Source: Tolumonas osonensis
GTDB taxonomy: Bacteria > Pseudomonadota > Gammaproteobacteria > Enterobacterales > Aeromonadaceae
Assembly: GCF_014202415.1 (NCBI RefSeq)
Contig: NZ_JACHGR010000003.1
Span: 1 to 64,000 of the forward strand
Reading direction: 5' to 3'
Length of the DNA: 64,000 bases
Shown here: positions 28,360-38,176 of the stretch, in pieces
Layout: the number at the start of each line of letters is the position of its first letter
How positions within the stretch are numbered: the stretch's first letter is position 1
Notes under the pieces: model-generated
Database searches by the model: none
What the model was told of the DNA's origin: nothing
Seen by the model: only the letters and a program-made list of their open reading frames with translations
Made by a program: the position numbers and the translations under genes

Positions 28360-29295
28360 TCATCCTGATAGCATGACACACAAGGGGGTCGTCACGGCTG
28401 CGATAACAGTAGAGAGTAACAAGCTGGTCGCCATCACGCCTTCCATCGTCTTGAACTGCCGCGCCATCAGATAGACATTGACCCCGGTGGCAATGGAAGC
28501 CAGCAATACAATGGCCTGTGTTTCCATGGTTGGCAGGCCGATTAGACGCGCAATTCCCCAGGTTGCCAGCGGATGGCCAACCAGTTTAAGCAGACATACG
28601 CTGGTCGATTGCCCCCAGTTACCGCCAATGCCATATTCGGCCAGCCCCATACCTAACGATAACAGCGCCATAGGGGCTGCCGCACCACTGATCATACTAA
28701 CGGTATTATCAATCATTAATGGCAGCTTCCAGCCGGTCAACCCCCAGGCAGTACCAGTCAGAATGCCAAATACGATTGGGTTTTTCAGTACACTTTTGAC
28801 TGTTTTGAAAAAGCCGCGAAAGGAAAAACTGCCATGCTTCGCCAGCTCCACAGACATGGTAACCAGCGTCCATAAAACCAATGAGTTAAAAACCAATACC
28901 AGTGCAACCGAAGGTAACGCCGCTGTACCCAACATCATTTTTGCCAGTGGCAATCCAAGCATGGAGTTATTAGAAAATATCCCGCCTAACGCAAACACCG
29001 ACTGGGAAACACCATCCAGCTTAAAGACTTTCCAGGCCAGTAACCGGCCGAGGATAAAGACAATGAAACATCCTCCAAAGAAAGCGATCAATAAACGGGC
29101 ATCAACCGGCGGCAGTTTTGAGAAATCACTCATCAGATGGAACAGCATCGCAGGCAATGCCAGTGAGAAAACAAAACGGGATAACGACTCTGACATCACT
29201 TTAGGCCAGTGCGCCCAACGCATCACACCGTAGCCAATAAATACCAGAATAAACAATGGGGTTGAGAGATAGATTTGATGTAATAACGCAGACAT
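28360..29295 (-). CDS. AEC-family transporter
   Basis: About 311-aa integral membrane carrier with roughly ten helices in two halves, with the AEC-type central break (GGIFSNNSMLGLPLAKM). I chose ATG 29295 with GGTGG upstream; a TTG six codons earlier is the alternative. Substrate unknown; other members carry organic acids. It lies beside arsRC but is separated by its own terminator, so a role in arsenic export is not supported. Confidence 0.82.
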   Translation of the reverse strand: MSALLHQIYLSTPLFILVFIGYGVMRWAHWPKVMSESLSRFVFSLALPAMLFHLMSDFSKLPPVDARLLIAFFGGCFIVFILGRLLAWKVFKLDGVSQSVFALGGIFSNNSMLGLPLAKMMLGTAALPSVALVLVFNSLVLWTLVTMSVELAKHGSFSFRGFFKTVKSVLKNPIVFGILTGTAWGLTGWKLPLMIDNTVSMISGAAAPMALLSLGMGLAEYGIGGNWGQSTSVCLLKLVGHPLATWGIARLIGLPTMETQAIVLLASIATGVNVYLMARQFKTMEGVMATSLLLSTVIAAVTTPLCVMLSG

Positions 29296-29479
29296 GGCAC
29301 CACCATCAGACAACGGGAGACAAAGTCTAGCATGACGAACATCACAAATATTGCGCCATGTTAACTTTCAAACGAAATAGGCAAATTCATCATTTAGTGC
29401 ATTGCCTGATTTCTGATAAACAACCTGATATGCTAGAGAAAACAAAGAAAAACCGATTGAAACACAGGAGTTTCAGGTC

Positions 29480-30286
29480 ATGCATAAATTTCCCTGGTGG
29501 CAGGCGCTCTGGCTATCATTCTTTTCCCGAACGTTATATCAGTCTGTTGCGCGCCAGTGGCAAGGGATTGGGTCATTGTACCTGTTGATTGTCTCTGCTT
29601 TAGTCGTCATGCCCGTTACCATGCAGATCCGGGAAGGTTATCTTGCATTTACCGAAGATGAACTGCCGCTTTATCTGGACGAATTGCCTGAGTTAACCAT
29701 TCAGAATGGTCTGGCTTCAACACCGGAAGAGCGCCCCTATATTATCAATGAAAGCGGGACTACCGAGCCGTTTATTGTTGTGGATACCACCGGGCAATAT
29801 ACGGATTTAGACCAGACCTCAGCGGCCATACTGATCACTGCAGATCAGATTTCTATCCGCAAGGATGATGTAAGTTCACAGTCTTATTCTTTTACCGATC
29901 TAGGCGATATGACCATTGATCGCTCATCAATAGAAACCTTCCTGACCACGACAGGTAAATTTGTACTGCCACTGGTCTATGTCATTCTGATCGCCGTTGC
30001 CTGGTTCTGGCGTTTTAGTCAGGCGATGGTGTATGCCCTACTTGCCGGATGGCTGGCCAGAAGACAAGGCGTGACACTGCGTTATAACTCGTTTGTCCGC
30101 CTGTGTGCGGTTGCGCTGACGCCCGCCATGATCATGGATATGCTGATCGGTGTATTGGGATTAACACTGCCTTTTGCCGGACTGTTATTTATTGCGCTGG
30201 AAGTGATGTATGTCCGTTTCGCCATTCAGAGTGTCTGCCAGTTGCCGCCGGATCAACGCAATGATGAAGGCTCAATCATCGCATAA
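29480..30286 (+). CDS. DUF1189-like membrane protein
   Basis: 268-aa protein with an N-terminal amphipathic start (HKFPWWQALWLSFFSRTLYQSVARQWQGIG), one helix at about 31-50, an extracytoplasmic domain of about 110 residues, and three or four C-terminal helices (from about 155). This layout resembles DUF1189 proteins. No enzymatic motif is visible. Ribosome-binding CAGGAG precedes the ATG. It is monocistronic with a clear terminator. Function unknown. Confidence 0.6.
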   Translation: MHKFPWWQALWLSFFSRTLYQSVARQWQGIGSLYLLIVSALVVMPVTMQIREGYLAFTEDELPLYLDELPELTIQNGLASTPEERPYIINESGTTEPFIVVDTTGQYTDLDQTSAAILITADQISIRKDDVSSQSYSFTDLGDMTIDRSSIETFLTTTGKFVLPLVYVILIAVAWFWRFSQAMVYALLAGWLARRQGVTLRYNSFVRLCAVALTPAMIMDMLIGVLGLTLPFAGLLFIALEVMYVRFAIQSVCQLPPDQRNDEGSIIA

Positions 30287-30317
30287 CGCGTAAACAAAAA
30301 AGAGAAATACAGATACG

Positions 30318-30352
30318 AAAAGGGAAGCCGACTCTGGCTTCCCTTTTTTATT
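30318..30352. terminator. Bidirectional terminator between convergent genes
   Basis: Stem AAGGGAAGCC/GGCTTCCCTT with A-rich left and T-rich right flanks. It serves the DUF1189-like gene and the convergent ABC importer operon. Confidence 0.85.
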
Positions 30353-30373
30353 TCTGTCTGATCCTGATAAGAC

Positions 30374-31309
30374 TCAGTCTTTATAAATCTTCGGATTGAA
30401 CAGATCGCGCAGCCAGTCACCCAGCAGGTTGATAACCAGCACCAGCACCACCAGACAGATCCCTGGGAATGCCGTGATCCACCAGGAGCCGGAGAAGATG
30501 TAGTTAAAACCAATGCTGATCAGTGAGCCGAGCGATGGCTTATCTACCGGCATACCCAGACCGAGGAATGATAATGCCGCTTCTGACATGATGGCATTCG
30601 CTACCTGCACAGTGGAAATAACCAGAATAGGTGACAGGCAGTTCGGCAGAATATGACGGAACATGATACGCGGCGCCTTAAAGCCCATCACGCGTGCCGC
30701 TTCGACATACTCTTTCTTCTTCTCGGAAAGCACAGACGCACGCACGGTACGGGCATACTGCGGCCATTCAGAGATACCGATGATCAGCACCAGCATCAGG
30801 ATGGCATATTGCGAGTAGAACTCACCGCCCAGCATCGCCTGAAAAATAGCAGAAACGATGATGGCAACCATCATGGTCGAGAATGACAACTGGATATCCG
30901 CCATACGCATCAGCAGGTTATCCACCCGACCGCCGGCATAGCCCGCAACCAGACCAATCACCACCCCGAATGCCAGCTGTAACGCGACGGCACACAGACC
31001 AATGATCAGCGATACCCGTGAACCGTACAGGATAGTACTTAAAATATCGCGGCCCTGGTTATCGGTACCCAGCAGGAAATTGGCATCCCCCTCTTCCATC
31101 CATGACGGTGGCATTTCTGCATCCATAATGTCATAGGTCGATGGATCATACGGGTTATGTGGCGCCAGCCACGGTGCCAGCGTTGCCAGCACCACATACA
31201 GCACAAAGATGACAAAGCAGGTCATCGCCACCTTGTCTTTAAGGAAATAGTAAACCAGATCTGACTGACGGAAGCGTTGCCAGCGAGTCATTGTTGCTTG
31301 TTGTGACAT
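30374..31309 (-). CDS. ABC importer permease, DppC/GsiD-like
   Basis: 311-aa inner-membrane permease with an N-terminal cytoplasmic helix and about six transmembrane segments. The cytoplasmic EAA loop for ATPase contact is EAARVMGFKAPRIMFRHILPN. N-terminal OppC_N-type start (RQSDLVYYFLKDKVAMTCF). It is the last gene of the operon ATPase-binding protein-permease-permease; it begins one base after the stop of the other permease. Confidence 0.92.
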   Translation of the reverse strand: MSQQATMTRWQRFRQSDLVYYFLKDKVAMTCFVIFVLYVVLATLAPWLAPHNPYDPSTYDIMDAEMPPSWMEEGDANFLLGTDNQGRDILSTILYGSRVSLIIGLCAVALQLAFGVVIGLVAGYAGGRVDNLLMRMADIQLSFSTMMVAIIVSAIFQAMLGGEFYSQYAILMLVLIIGISEWPQYARTVRASVLSEKKKEYVEAARVMGFKAPRIMFRHILPNCLSPILVISTVQVANAIMSEAALSFLGLGMPVDKPSLGSLISIGFNYIFSGSWWITAFPGICLVVLVLVINLLGDWLRDLFNPKIYKD

Positions 31310-31310
31310 C

Positions 31311-32288
31311 TTAGCTCCCCTTGGACGTCAGTTTGACAGTTGGGTTGATCAGACCATACAGCAGATCGACCAGCGTATTGGTCACCACAAACACCAGTCC
31401 GACAAAAATGACATAAGCCGTGATCAGCGGTGTATCCACGCGGGTGATGGCTTCCAGAAACAGGAAGCCGGTGCCTGGCCACTGGAACACTGTTTCCGTC
31501 AGAATGGTATACGCCACCATTGAGCCGATTTGCACACCACCCACTGTGATCACCGGCAGCATGGTGTTTTTCAGCGCATGTCGGAACCACACTTTGTTTT
31601 TATCCAGCCCTTTCGCCCAGGCAAATTTGACATATTCGGCACTCAGTGCCTCCAACATCTCAGCCCGCACCAGACGGATAAACAGCGGCAACATGATGGA
31701 AGAGAGCGCAATGGAAGGCAGTAACAGGTGCTTTAAGCCATCAATGGTAAAGAGACCGGATTCCCATCCCAGCAGATTAACCGTCTCGCCCCGTCCATAA
31801 GACGGCAGCCAGCCCAGTTCGATCGAGAAGACATACATCAGCAGAATCGCAGTCAGGAAGACCGGTACGGAAATACCGATGGTGCTGACACCCATGATCA
31901 GCTTGGTGCCCATACTGCGCGGTTTAATGGCGCAATACACGCCGGCCGGGATCGAGATCGAGATGATCCAAAACGTAGCGGCAAACACCAGCTCCAGTGT
32001 CGCCACCAGCTTACCGAGGATAATATCCAGCGCCGGTTTTTTAAAAATAAAGGATGTTCCCCAATCACCATGCAGCGCATTGGCCAGGAAACGGGAATAC
32101 TTAACCATGAACGGATCATTTAATCCCAGCTGGTTACGCAATACTTCACGCTGCGCTTCAGACACACCTTGTCCGACCATTTCACGCAACGGATCACCCA
32201 GATTATCCTGAATAGCGAATGCTACCAGACTAATCACCAACATCACGACAATGGCCTGCACCAGTCGTTTAAACAAAAAAGTCAGCAT
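31311..32288 (-). CDS. ABC importer permease, DppB/GsiC-like
   Basis: 325-aa inner-membrane permease with the typical N-terminus MLTFLFKRLVQAIVVMLVISL and the EAA loop YVKFAWAKGLDKNKVWFRHALKN. About six helices. Pairs with the downstream DppC-like permease to form the translocation pore of a dipeptide/glutathione-class importer. Confidence 0.92.
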   Translation of the reverse strand: MLTFLFKRLVQAIVVMLVISLVAFAIQDNLGDPLREMVGQGVSEAQREVLRNQLGLNDPFMVKYSRFLANALHGDWGTSFIFKKPALDIILGKLVATLELVFAATFWIISISIPAGVYCAIKPRSMGTKLIMGVSTIGISVPVFLTAILLMYVFSIELGWLPSYGRGETVNLLGWESGLFTIDGLKHLLLPSIALSSIMLPLFIRLVRAEMLEALSAEYVKFAWAKGLDKNKVWFRHALKNTMLPVITVGGVQIGSMVAYTILTETVFQWPGTGFLFLEAITRVDTPLITAYVIFVGLVFVVTNTLVDLLYGLINPTVKLTSKGS

Positions 32289-32355
32289 GCACGAAGATCC
32301 TGCATTTTAATAAAAAAGGATTTGGAGCCGGTACTATCGCCGGCTCCGCATCACA

Positions 32356-33912
32356 TTACTCTTTTACTTTCAGATCGCCGTAGTATGGGAAATCCAGACC
32401 ATTGACGATAGGTTTGATGTCCAGTTTGGATTTCGCCGCCCAGGACAGGTTTTGCCATTCCAGAGGCAGGTAAGCTGCATCCTTCATCAGGATTTTTTCA
32501 ATCTGCTGCAGCATGGCGGTACGTTTGGCAACGTCCACTTCACCATTGGATTCAGCAATCAGCTTATCCACTTCGGCATTGGAGTAACCACCGCAGTTGT
32601 ACTGACCTTTACCGGTTTTATCGTTACGGGTCTGTACCAGATATTCGAAATAGTTTCCGGAATCCTGTGTATCTGACTGCCAGCCGATCAGTTGCATACC
32701 CGCAGCACACTTATCAAACTCAGGCCAGTATTGTGCTTTAGGCATGGTTTTCAGCGTGACCTTGATGTTGATTTTGGACAACATGTTGGCCACTGCTTCA
32801 GCGATCTTAGCATCATTGATATAGCGGTTGTTGGTCGCGATCATGGTGATCTCGAAGCCTTTTTCCTGACCCGCCGCTTGCATCAGCTCTTTGGCTTTCT
32901 TCAGATCATACTGGGGCACCAGATCCGGAGTATGGCCCAGATAACCTTCAGGGCTCATCTGGCCTGCCGGAGTTGCGAAGCCTTTCATGATCTTGTCGAC
33001 AATACCTTTCTGGTTAACCGCCAGATTCACCGCTTCGCGTACGCGCTGATCTTTGAACTGAGGAACCACATTCTGGTTCAGCTCAAACATCACGATACGG
33101 TTACTGGTTTCAGTGACCATCTGCAGATTTGAGTCAGACTGAACACGTTTCTGATCGTTCGGCGCCACCGGTGCGATCATGTCCACGTCGCCAGACAACA
33201 GTGCTGCTACGCGGGTCGCATCTTCTTTGATTGGCACTACCGTCAGCTTATCAACGTTACCTGGTGACTTTTTATCCCAGTAATCCTTGTTACGTTCCAG
33301 GGTCAGTTTCACGCCCTGTTCACGGGAAACCAGCTTGAACGGACCGGTACCGGAAACATGGTTCGCCGCGTAGGTATTGGCCGCTTTGACGATTTCATCC
33401 TTGTCTTTACCGTCTTCGGTTTTACCGGTATAGAATTTGGAATCCATGATGAACAGATAAGTCGCGTTCTGCAGTACCAGCGGATATGGCACTTTAGCCA
33501 CTAAATCAACGGTGTAATCGTCGATTTTCTTCATGCCGTCGTAAACTTCAAACAGACCTTTATAGTCTTCTGACTTCATAATACGGTTATAAGTCCACAC
33601 CACGTCGTCCGCAGTGAACGCATTGCCAGAGTGGAATTTCACGTCTTTACGCAGATGGAAACGAACAGTTTTGGCATCCACCTGTTCCCATGACTCAGCC
33701 AGACGGCCTTCAAATTTCATGTCTTTGGTAAAACGCACCAGCGGATCAAAAGACATGTGAGCGTATTGCAGAATACCGCCGGACAGTTGTTCATAGATAT
33801 CCAGCGATTCCGGATCAGCATCTAAAGCAACTTTGACATCAGCAGCATACAACGGCATAGAGATGCCGGCAGCCAGTAACAAAGCGGTAATTTTGCTTAT
33901 TCCTGTTTTCAT
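32356..33912 (-). CDS. Periplasmic substrate-binding protein, peptide/nickel/glutathione class
   Basis: 518-aa SBP_bac_5-family protein. A cleavable signal peptide (KTGISKITALLLAAGISMPLYA, cut before AD) and no lipobox indicate a soluble periplasmic protein. The family block RFHLRKDVKFHSGNAFTADDVVWTYNRI is present. Ligand cannot be read from sequence; the gene order matches gsiABCD of E. coli (glutathione) as well as other oligopeptide systems. Confidence 0.9.
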   Translation of the reverse strand: MKTGISKITALLLAAGISMPLYAADVKVALDADPESLDIYEQLSGGILQYAHMSFDPLVRFTKDMKFEGRLAESWEQVDAKTVRFHLRKDVKFHSGNAFTADDVVWTYNRIMKSEDYKGLFEVYDGMKKIDDYTVDLVAKVPYPLVLQNATYLFIMDSKFYTGKTEDGKDKDEIVKAANTYAANHVSGTGPFKLVSREQGVKLTLERNKDYWDKKSPGNVDKLTVVPIKEDATRVAALLSGDVDMIAPVAPNDQKRVQSDSNLQMVTETSNRIVMFELNQNVVPQFKDQRVREAVNLAVNQKGIVDKIMKGFATPAGQMSPEGYLGHTPDLVPQYDLKKAKELMQAAGQEKGFEITMIATNNRYINDAKIAEAVANMLSKINIKVTLKTMPKAQYWPEFDKCAAGMQLIGWQSDTQDSGNYFEYLVQTRNDKTGKGQYNCGGYSNAEVDKLIAESNGEVDVAKRTAMLQQIEKILMKDAAYLPLEWQNLSWAAKSKLDIKPIVNGLDFPYYGDLKVKE

Positions 33913-33930
33913 CTAAAGCTCCCTGTTTTA

Positions 33931-35682
33931 TTAATTTGAAGACTGATTCACGGCTGCCAATTCATCCGCAATCTGCAGACCAGCGCGGCTCATGCCTTTA
34001 AATTCCGGCATCAGTGATATCAGCTTACGGCTGTACTCATGCTGTGGTGACAAGAACAGATCTTCTGTTTTCGCCACTTCCAGCAAAGTTCCTTTTTGCA
34101 TCACACCAATCCGGTCACACATCTGACGGATAACCGGCAAATCGTGACTGATGAACAACATGGTGAGTTTGAGCTCCTGCTGCAGATCTTTCAGCAGGTT
34201 GAGGATCTGCGCCTGTACCGATACATCCAGCGCGGAGGTTGGTTCATCACAAATCAGCAAACGAGGACGCGTCGCCAGTGCGCGGGCGATGGAAATACGC
34301 TGGCGTTGACCACCAGAGAACTCATGCGGATATTTCACGCCGGCCTTGTGACCCAGCCCGACGTGATCCAGCAGATCGCCGACGATATCCTGGATCTGAC
34401 GTTCATTTTCCGCCAAGTGATGGAAACGGATAGGCTCGGCAATAATATCCGCCACTTTCATGCGCGGATTCAGCGATGAGTACGGATTCTGAAATACCAT
34501 CTGCATCGCCCGGCGGAACGGGCGACGCTCTTTTTCCGTTTTTAGCGCCGTGAGATCAATCCCTTCAAAGATGACCTGACCTTCGTGCGGTGGGTACAAA
34601 CCGGTGATCACGCGGGCAATCGTTGATTTGCCGGAACCGGACTCCCCGACCAGACCGAAGGTTTCACCTTCATTGATTTCAAAACTGACGTGATTATTCG
34701 CCTGCACATATTCACGGCGCGACGGGAAAATAGAATCCTTGGTCAGGAAACGCAGGCTGATATCTTTCACCTGCAGCAGAGCACCCTGATATTCCCGGTG
34801 TTCCTGCTGTTGTCCCAGCCAGTGATTTTTCAGATCAATCGACACCGGCTGTTCAGCGGATTCGATATAAGAGACCAGCGGGAAACGCACCAGTTTAACA
34901 TCGGAACGCGGCACTGCAGAAATCAGACTCTGGGTATAAGGATGTTTCGGCGCACCCAGGACCTGTTCGGTGGTACCGATTTCTACCAGATCACCACGAT
35001 ACATCACCGCGACGCGATCAGTGATGTTCGACACCACCCCCATGTCATGGGTGACCAGCATGCAGCCAACCTGACGCTCTTTGCACAGCTTTTTAATCAG
35101 TTGCAGGATCTGATCCTGAATGGAGACATCCAGTGCCGTTGTCGGTTCGTCAGCAATGATCAAATCCGGATCACAGCACAGTGCAATCGCAATCACCACA
35201 CGCTGCCGCATGCCACCGGAGAACTGATGCGGATATTGTTTGATACGCAGTTCCGGTTGCGGAATACCCACCGCCTCCATCAGTTCCAGCGCTTTTTCAT
35301 ACGCTTCGTCCGGTTTCAGTTCGGTATTCGCCAGCATGGTTTCGACCAGCTGTTGTTCCACCGTAAACAGCGGGTTCAGCGACGTCATCGGGTCCTGAAA
35401 AATAAAACCGATTCTGGCACCACGGATTTCCCGGATAGCATCCGGCGACAACCCGGAAATTTTTTCACCATTCAGAAAGACGTCACCCCGGGCAATGCGG
35501 CCCGGAGGGCTTAACAAATCAATGATGGCATTACCAATGGTTGATTTGCCGGCACCAGACTCGCCGACCACCCCCAGAATTTCGCCTTTCTCAATCGAGA
35601 ATGACAGATCTTTCACTGCCGCCATCACCCCATGACGGGAGGGATATTCAATTCTTAAATTTCTGACTTCCAGCAGGGACAT
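33931..35682 (-). CDS. ABC importer ATPase with two fused nucleotide-binding domains
   Basis: 583-aa tandem ATPase equivalent to DppD+DppF in one chain. First half: Walker [10 protein letters not shown], signature FSGGMRQR, Walker [13 protein letters not shown]. Second half: [29 protein letters not shown]. Each half is followed by an oligopeptide-transporter C-terminal stretch (SAVPRSD, ISLMPEF). This is the GsiA/YejF layout. First gene of the operon; the binding-protein gene starts 18 bp downstream. Confidence 0.94.
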   Translation of the reverse strand: MSLLEVRNLRIEYPSRHGVMAAVKDLSFSIEKGEILGVVGESGAGKSTIGNAIIDLLSPPGRIARGDVFLNGEKISGLSPDAIREIRGARIGFIFQDPMTSLNPLFTVEQQLVETMLANTELKPDEAYEKALELMEAVGIPQPELRIKQYPHQFSGGMRQRVVIAIALCCDPDLIIADEPTTALDVSIQDQILQLIKKLCKERQVGCMLVTHDMGVVSNITDRVAVMYRGDLVEIGTTEQVLGAPKHPYTQSLISAVPRSDVKLVRFPLVSYIESAEQPVSIDLKNHWLGQQQEHREYQGALLQVKDISLRFLTKDSIFPSRREYVQANNHVSFEINEGETFGLVGESGSGKSTIARVITGLYPPHEGQVIFEGIDLTALKTEKERRPFRRAMQMVFQNPYSSLNPRMKVADIIAEPIRFHHLAENERQIQDIVGDLLDHVGLGHKAGVKYPHEFSGGQRQRISIARALATRPRLLICDEPTSALDVSVQAQILNLLKDLQQELKLTMLFISHDLPVIRQMCDRIGVMQKGTLLEVAKTEDLFLSPQHEYSRKLISLMPEFKGMSRAGLQIADELAAVNQSSN

Positions 35683-36075
35683 CCGTCGACCTCTAGTCTA
35701 GTAACGAAAACACGGTATTGAGAGACCAGAAGTGCACACTTCAGGCCAGGACAAGAGATTTATCTTATAAGGAAGATATGTTCAGAGAAACAATAAAAAA
35801 CAGAATTAGATTCCAGAAGACTAGCTATTTCACAAAATTAAATAAAAAAGGCAAAAAATTGCGCACATTCTGAAATAACCAACACAAAATGGCAGTTTGA
35901 GTCCGAAATTTGAAAAGGATAATATTGAATCCGCATCAATCTTTACCGTCGATTTTAACCAAAAACACTCAGATTTGTAACAAACTGAAAACAGGGATGC
36001 CATTGATAATGTTCTGTTTTAGTGCAGATGACATATGAATGGGCAAACGGAAAGAAAGTACAGAGATGGAAACAG
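35683..36075. other. A+T-rich intergenic region
   Basis: About 390 bp upstream of the ABC operon and downstream of the pilin cluster. It must hold the ABC operon promoter. A 72-codon ORF on the minus strand here overlaps the pilV-like gene end and has no ribosome-binding site or recognisable product; I see no gene. Confidence 0.5.
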
Positions 36076-36099
36076 AGAGGGCGGCTATTGCCGCCCTCT
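36076..36099 (-). terminator. Inverted repeat after the minor-pilin operon
   Basis: Stem GAGGGCGG/CCGCCCTC with a 6-nt loop, 8 bp after the pilV-like stop codon. The T tract on the minus strand is weak (CTCTGTTTCC), so termination is likely but not ideal. Confidence 0.6.
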
Positions 36100-36106
36100 T
36101 CAAATT

Positions 36107-38167
36107 TCAAGGTGCAGTTGTAGGACATGTTAAATTTGGATTTGGAATGCCCTGTTTGTAAAAAACCACACATCCACCATTGGTAATACTTTGTGTTGCA
36201 GTGGTAGTAATACTTGCAGGGTTAGGCACAAAGTCATAATCAGTTTGGTTAATAGAAAATGATGCTGTGATTGAGGCACCAGGATTAATATCACATTCAT
36301 ACACTTGATATTTATACACACTATCTGTCGAACCTTCTTTAGGCTCGAGATAACAGGTTGAGTCAGGTGTAATTGAGATGACCGGGGAACTTCCACTACA
36401 AAGAGTATATTTATTAGAATTTGAGTTATAGCTATCAAAACAATATACCCGTCCACGGACCTTATATTTTGTAGTAGAACCAGTCACTGTAACATTCAAT
36501 ATTCCTTTAATTGATGCTTGAGTAGGATCGGATACACTGACCTCGTCTTTTTTAGGGTTTTGAATATATGCAGAAATAGCTGAATTACCGTAATACGCTT
36601 CTGCAGTCACTTGATATGGACCACCAGGAGTCACAGGAGTAAGAACACCTCTTCGATAATAATCTGAATAATAAGAACCAGTTGCCTTATTCTGCGGACC
36701 ACTCATAGCCTCATTTAAGACTCGAATTTTACTAACGTCATCATCATTATTTGTTGTGTCATTTGGATGCCAACGAGTTAAGAGCGTCATATTAATATCG
36801 TAAAAAGGAACTTTACTGATATCAACAGTAGATGCATGATACTCCTCTAACCAGTCAGGTGACAGATTGTCAACAAAGATGCCTCTAGATATTAATTGGA
36901 TACTATTATCAGTTACGCTTAACGATAACGCCATCTTATCGCCGTTTGCATCTCTATTACTATTTGGATTAGCATCATACCAAGCATCAAAATCCAAAAT
37001 ATTAACATCTGAAAGTGAACCTACAGGCCAACTTGAAGACCAGTTAGATCGCTGCCATTCAACATATTTCATGACAACATAGGAAACATAATTTTGATAA
37101 TTGGTTAAATTTTCATCTTTTACAGTAAGGAAATCTTTGCTCATAACAACCAACTTCACCAAGTTCCAATCTGGCAGTGGCTTATAGTAACCATCAATCC
37201 GCATTAAACGACAAGAATCATAATATTTCCCTGAAGAAGTCGAAGTATATATTGGCGGATATACGCTGCCAGTAATATTATATTTATCTCCACCAACATT
37301 TAAACGATTATAAACCTCTTCAAATTTACTTTTATTTCCATCGAAATGGTTTTGACAACAAGTATTGCATAAAGTAGATGTTGTTGATGTACCCCGACTT
37401 TTAGTGGATGAAGACTTAGTCCCAAATTTCCAATATAATAAACCATCATCTGTTAATGTTGGTTCTGCAGGGTTAAAAGCTATTGCAGGATCTGTATAAG
37501 AGCAATCACAGGATACGGTTGCATAATCATCCAGCACTTGTGTATTACTGTTTTTATATGTGACAGTTTCAAAACTCACATTCATTAAGCCATTATCGCT
37601 ATTTTTAATCGTCGGCAATGGTTTGGTAGTTTCTTTTTTACTGCCATCGGGAAGTGTAATTGAAACGATATCAGGAGCAATCCCTGGTGTATAAACAACT
37701 TGAGGATTATATTCTTTAATAGAGCCAGTACTGATTAGTTTTGCCTCACTGATGCGATCTGCGCGAGCTATGCTACCATATAGACTAACTTCATCATTAC
37801 CATTATTCCAACTGACTGTTACCTTGATATCTTTGCTTCCATCACCTGCATCAGTGGATGTCCAATGGAGATTATAATTAAAGTTTCCAACAGATACCGC
37901 TCCGCTAACTATCGTGCCGCCCTTGTCACTCAGAATATCATCATATGCAGGAACACCCGAGCTCACAGTTAAACTGCCAAATGTTCTCAAATCATCCAGT
38001 TTACTTTCAGCCAGATTCAACGCTGTTAAACGAGTGCTGGATGCTATTTCATTTTGCAGATATTTATTATGTAATTGAAATAAAGCAACAACACTGACCA
38101 TAACAATGACAAATGCAATAAGCACCTCAAGTAAAGCGACACCATTTTGCCTATTAAAACTTTTCAT
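36107..38167 (-). CDS. Very long PilV-like prepilin with large C-terminal domain
   Basis: 686 aa. The N-terminus is a class III prepilin leader and helix (MKSFNRQNG then VALLEVLIAFVIVMVSVVALF, with Glu at +5 after the Gly), as in PilV/MshD-like minor pilins. Typical PilV is about 150-200 aa; here some 630 residues follow, rich in Ser, Thr, Asn and Tyr. Cysteine clusters (CDCSY, CNTCC, later scattered Cys) suggest disulfides. It is probably exported by the pilus machinery and displayed at the tip or base; an adhesin role is inference. Last gene of fimT-pilW-pilX-pilV, 9 bp after pilX. Confidence 0.75.
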   Translation of the reverse strand: MKSFNRQNGVALLEVLIAFVIVMVSVVALFQLHNKYLQNEIASSTRLTALNLAESKLDDLRTFGSLTVSSGVPAYDDILSDKGGTIVSGAVSVGNFNYNLHWTSTDAGDGSKDIKVTVSWNNGNDEVSLYGSIARADRISEAKLISTGSIKEYNPQVVYTPGIAPDIVSITLPDGSKKETTKPLPTIKNSDNGLMNVSFETVTYKNSNTQVLDDYATVSCDCSYTDPAIAFNPAEPTLTDDGLLYWKFGTKSSSTKSRGTSTTSTLCNTCCQNHFDGNKSKFEEVYNRLNVGGDKYNITGSVYPPIYTSTSSGKYYDSCRLMRIDGYYKPLPDWNLVKLVVMSKDFLTVKDENLTNYQNYVSYVVMKYVEWQRSNWSSSWPVGSLSDVNILDFDAWYDANPNSNRDANGDKMALSLSVTDNSIQLISRGIFVDNLSPDWLEEYHASTVDISKVPFYDINMTLLTRWHPNDTTNNDDDVSKIRVLNEAMSGPQNKATGSYYSDYYRRGVLTPVTPGGPYQVTAEAYYGNSAISAYIQNPKKDEVSVSDPTQASIKGILNVTVTGSTTKYKVRGRVYCFDSYNSNSNKYTLCSGSSPVISITPDSTCYLEPKEGSTDSVYKYQVYECDINPGASITASFSINQTDYDFVPNPASITTTATQSITNGGCVVFYKQGIPNPNLTCPTTAP

Positions 38168-38176
38168 TCAGGCCTC

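Noticed and set aside
28360-29295. AEC gene as the arsenite exporter of the ars operon
   Set aside because: A strong terminator separates it from arsR and the family signature is that of organic-acid type carriers; no direct support.
34690-35514. 274-codon plus-strand ORF inside the ABC ATPase
   Set aside because: Antisense of the tandem ATPase with intact Walker motifs on the minus strand.
35955-36173. 72-codon minus-strand ORF between the pilin cluster and the ABC operon
   Set aside because: Overlaps the pilV-like gene, spans a terminator hairpin and has no ribosome-binding site.
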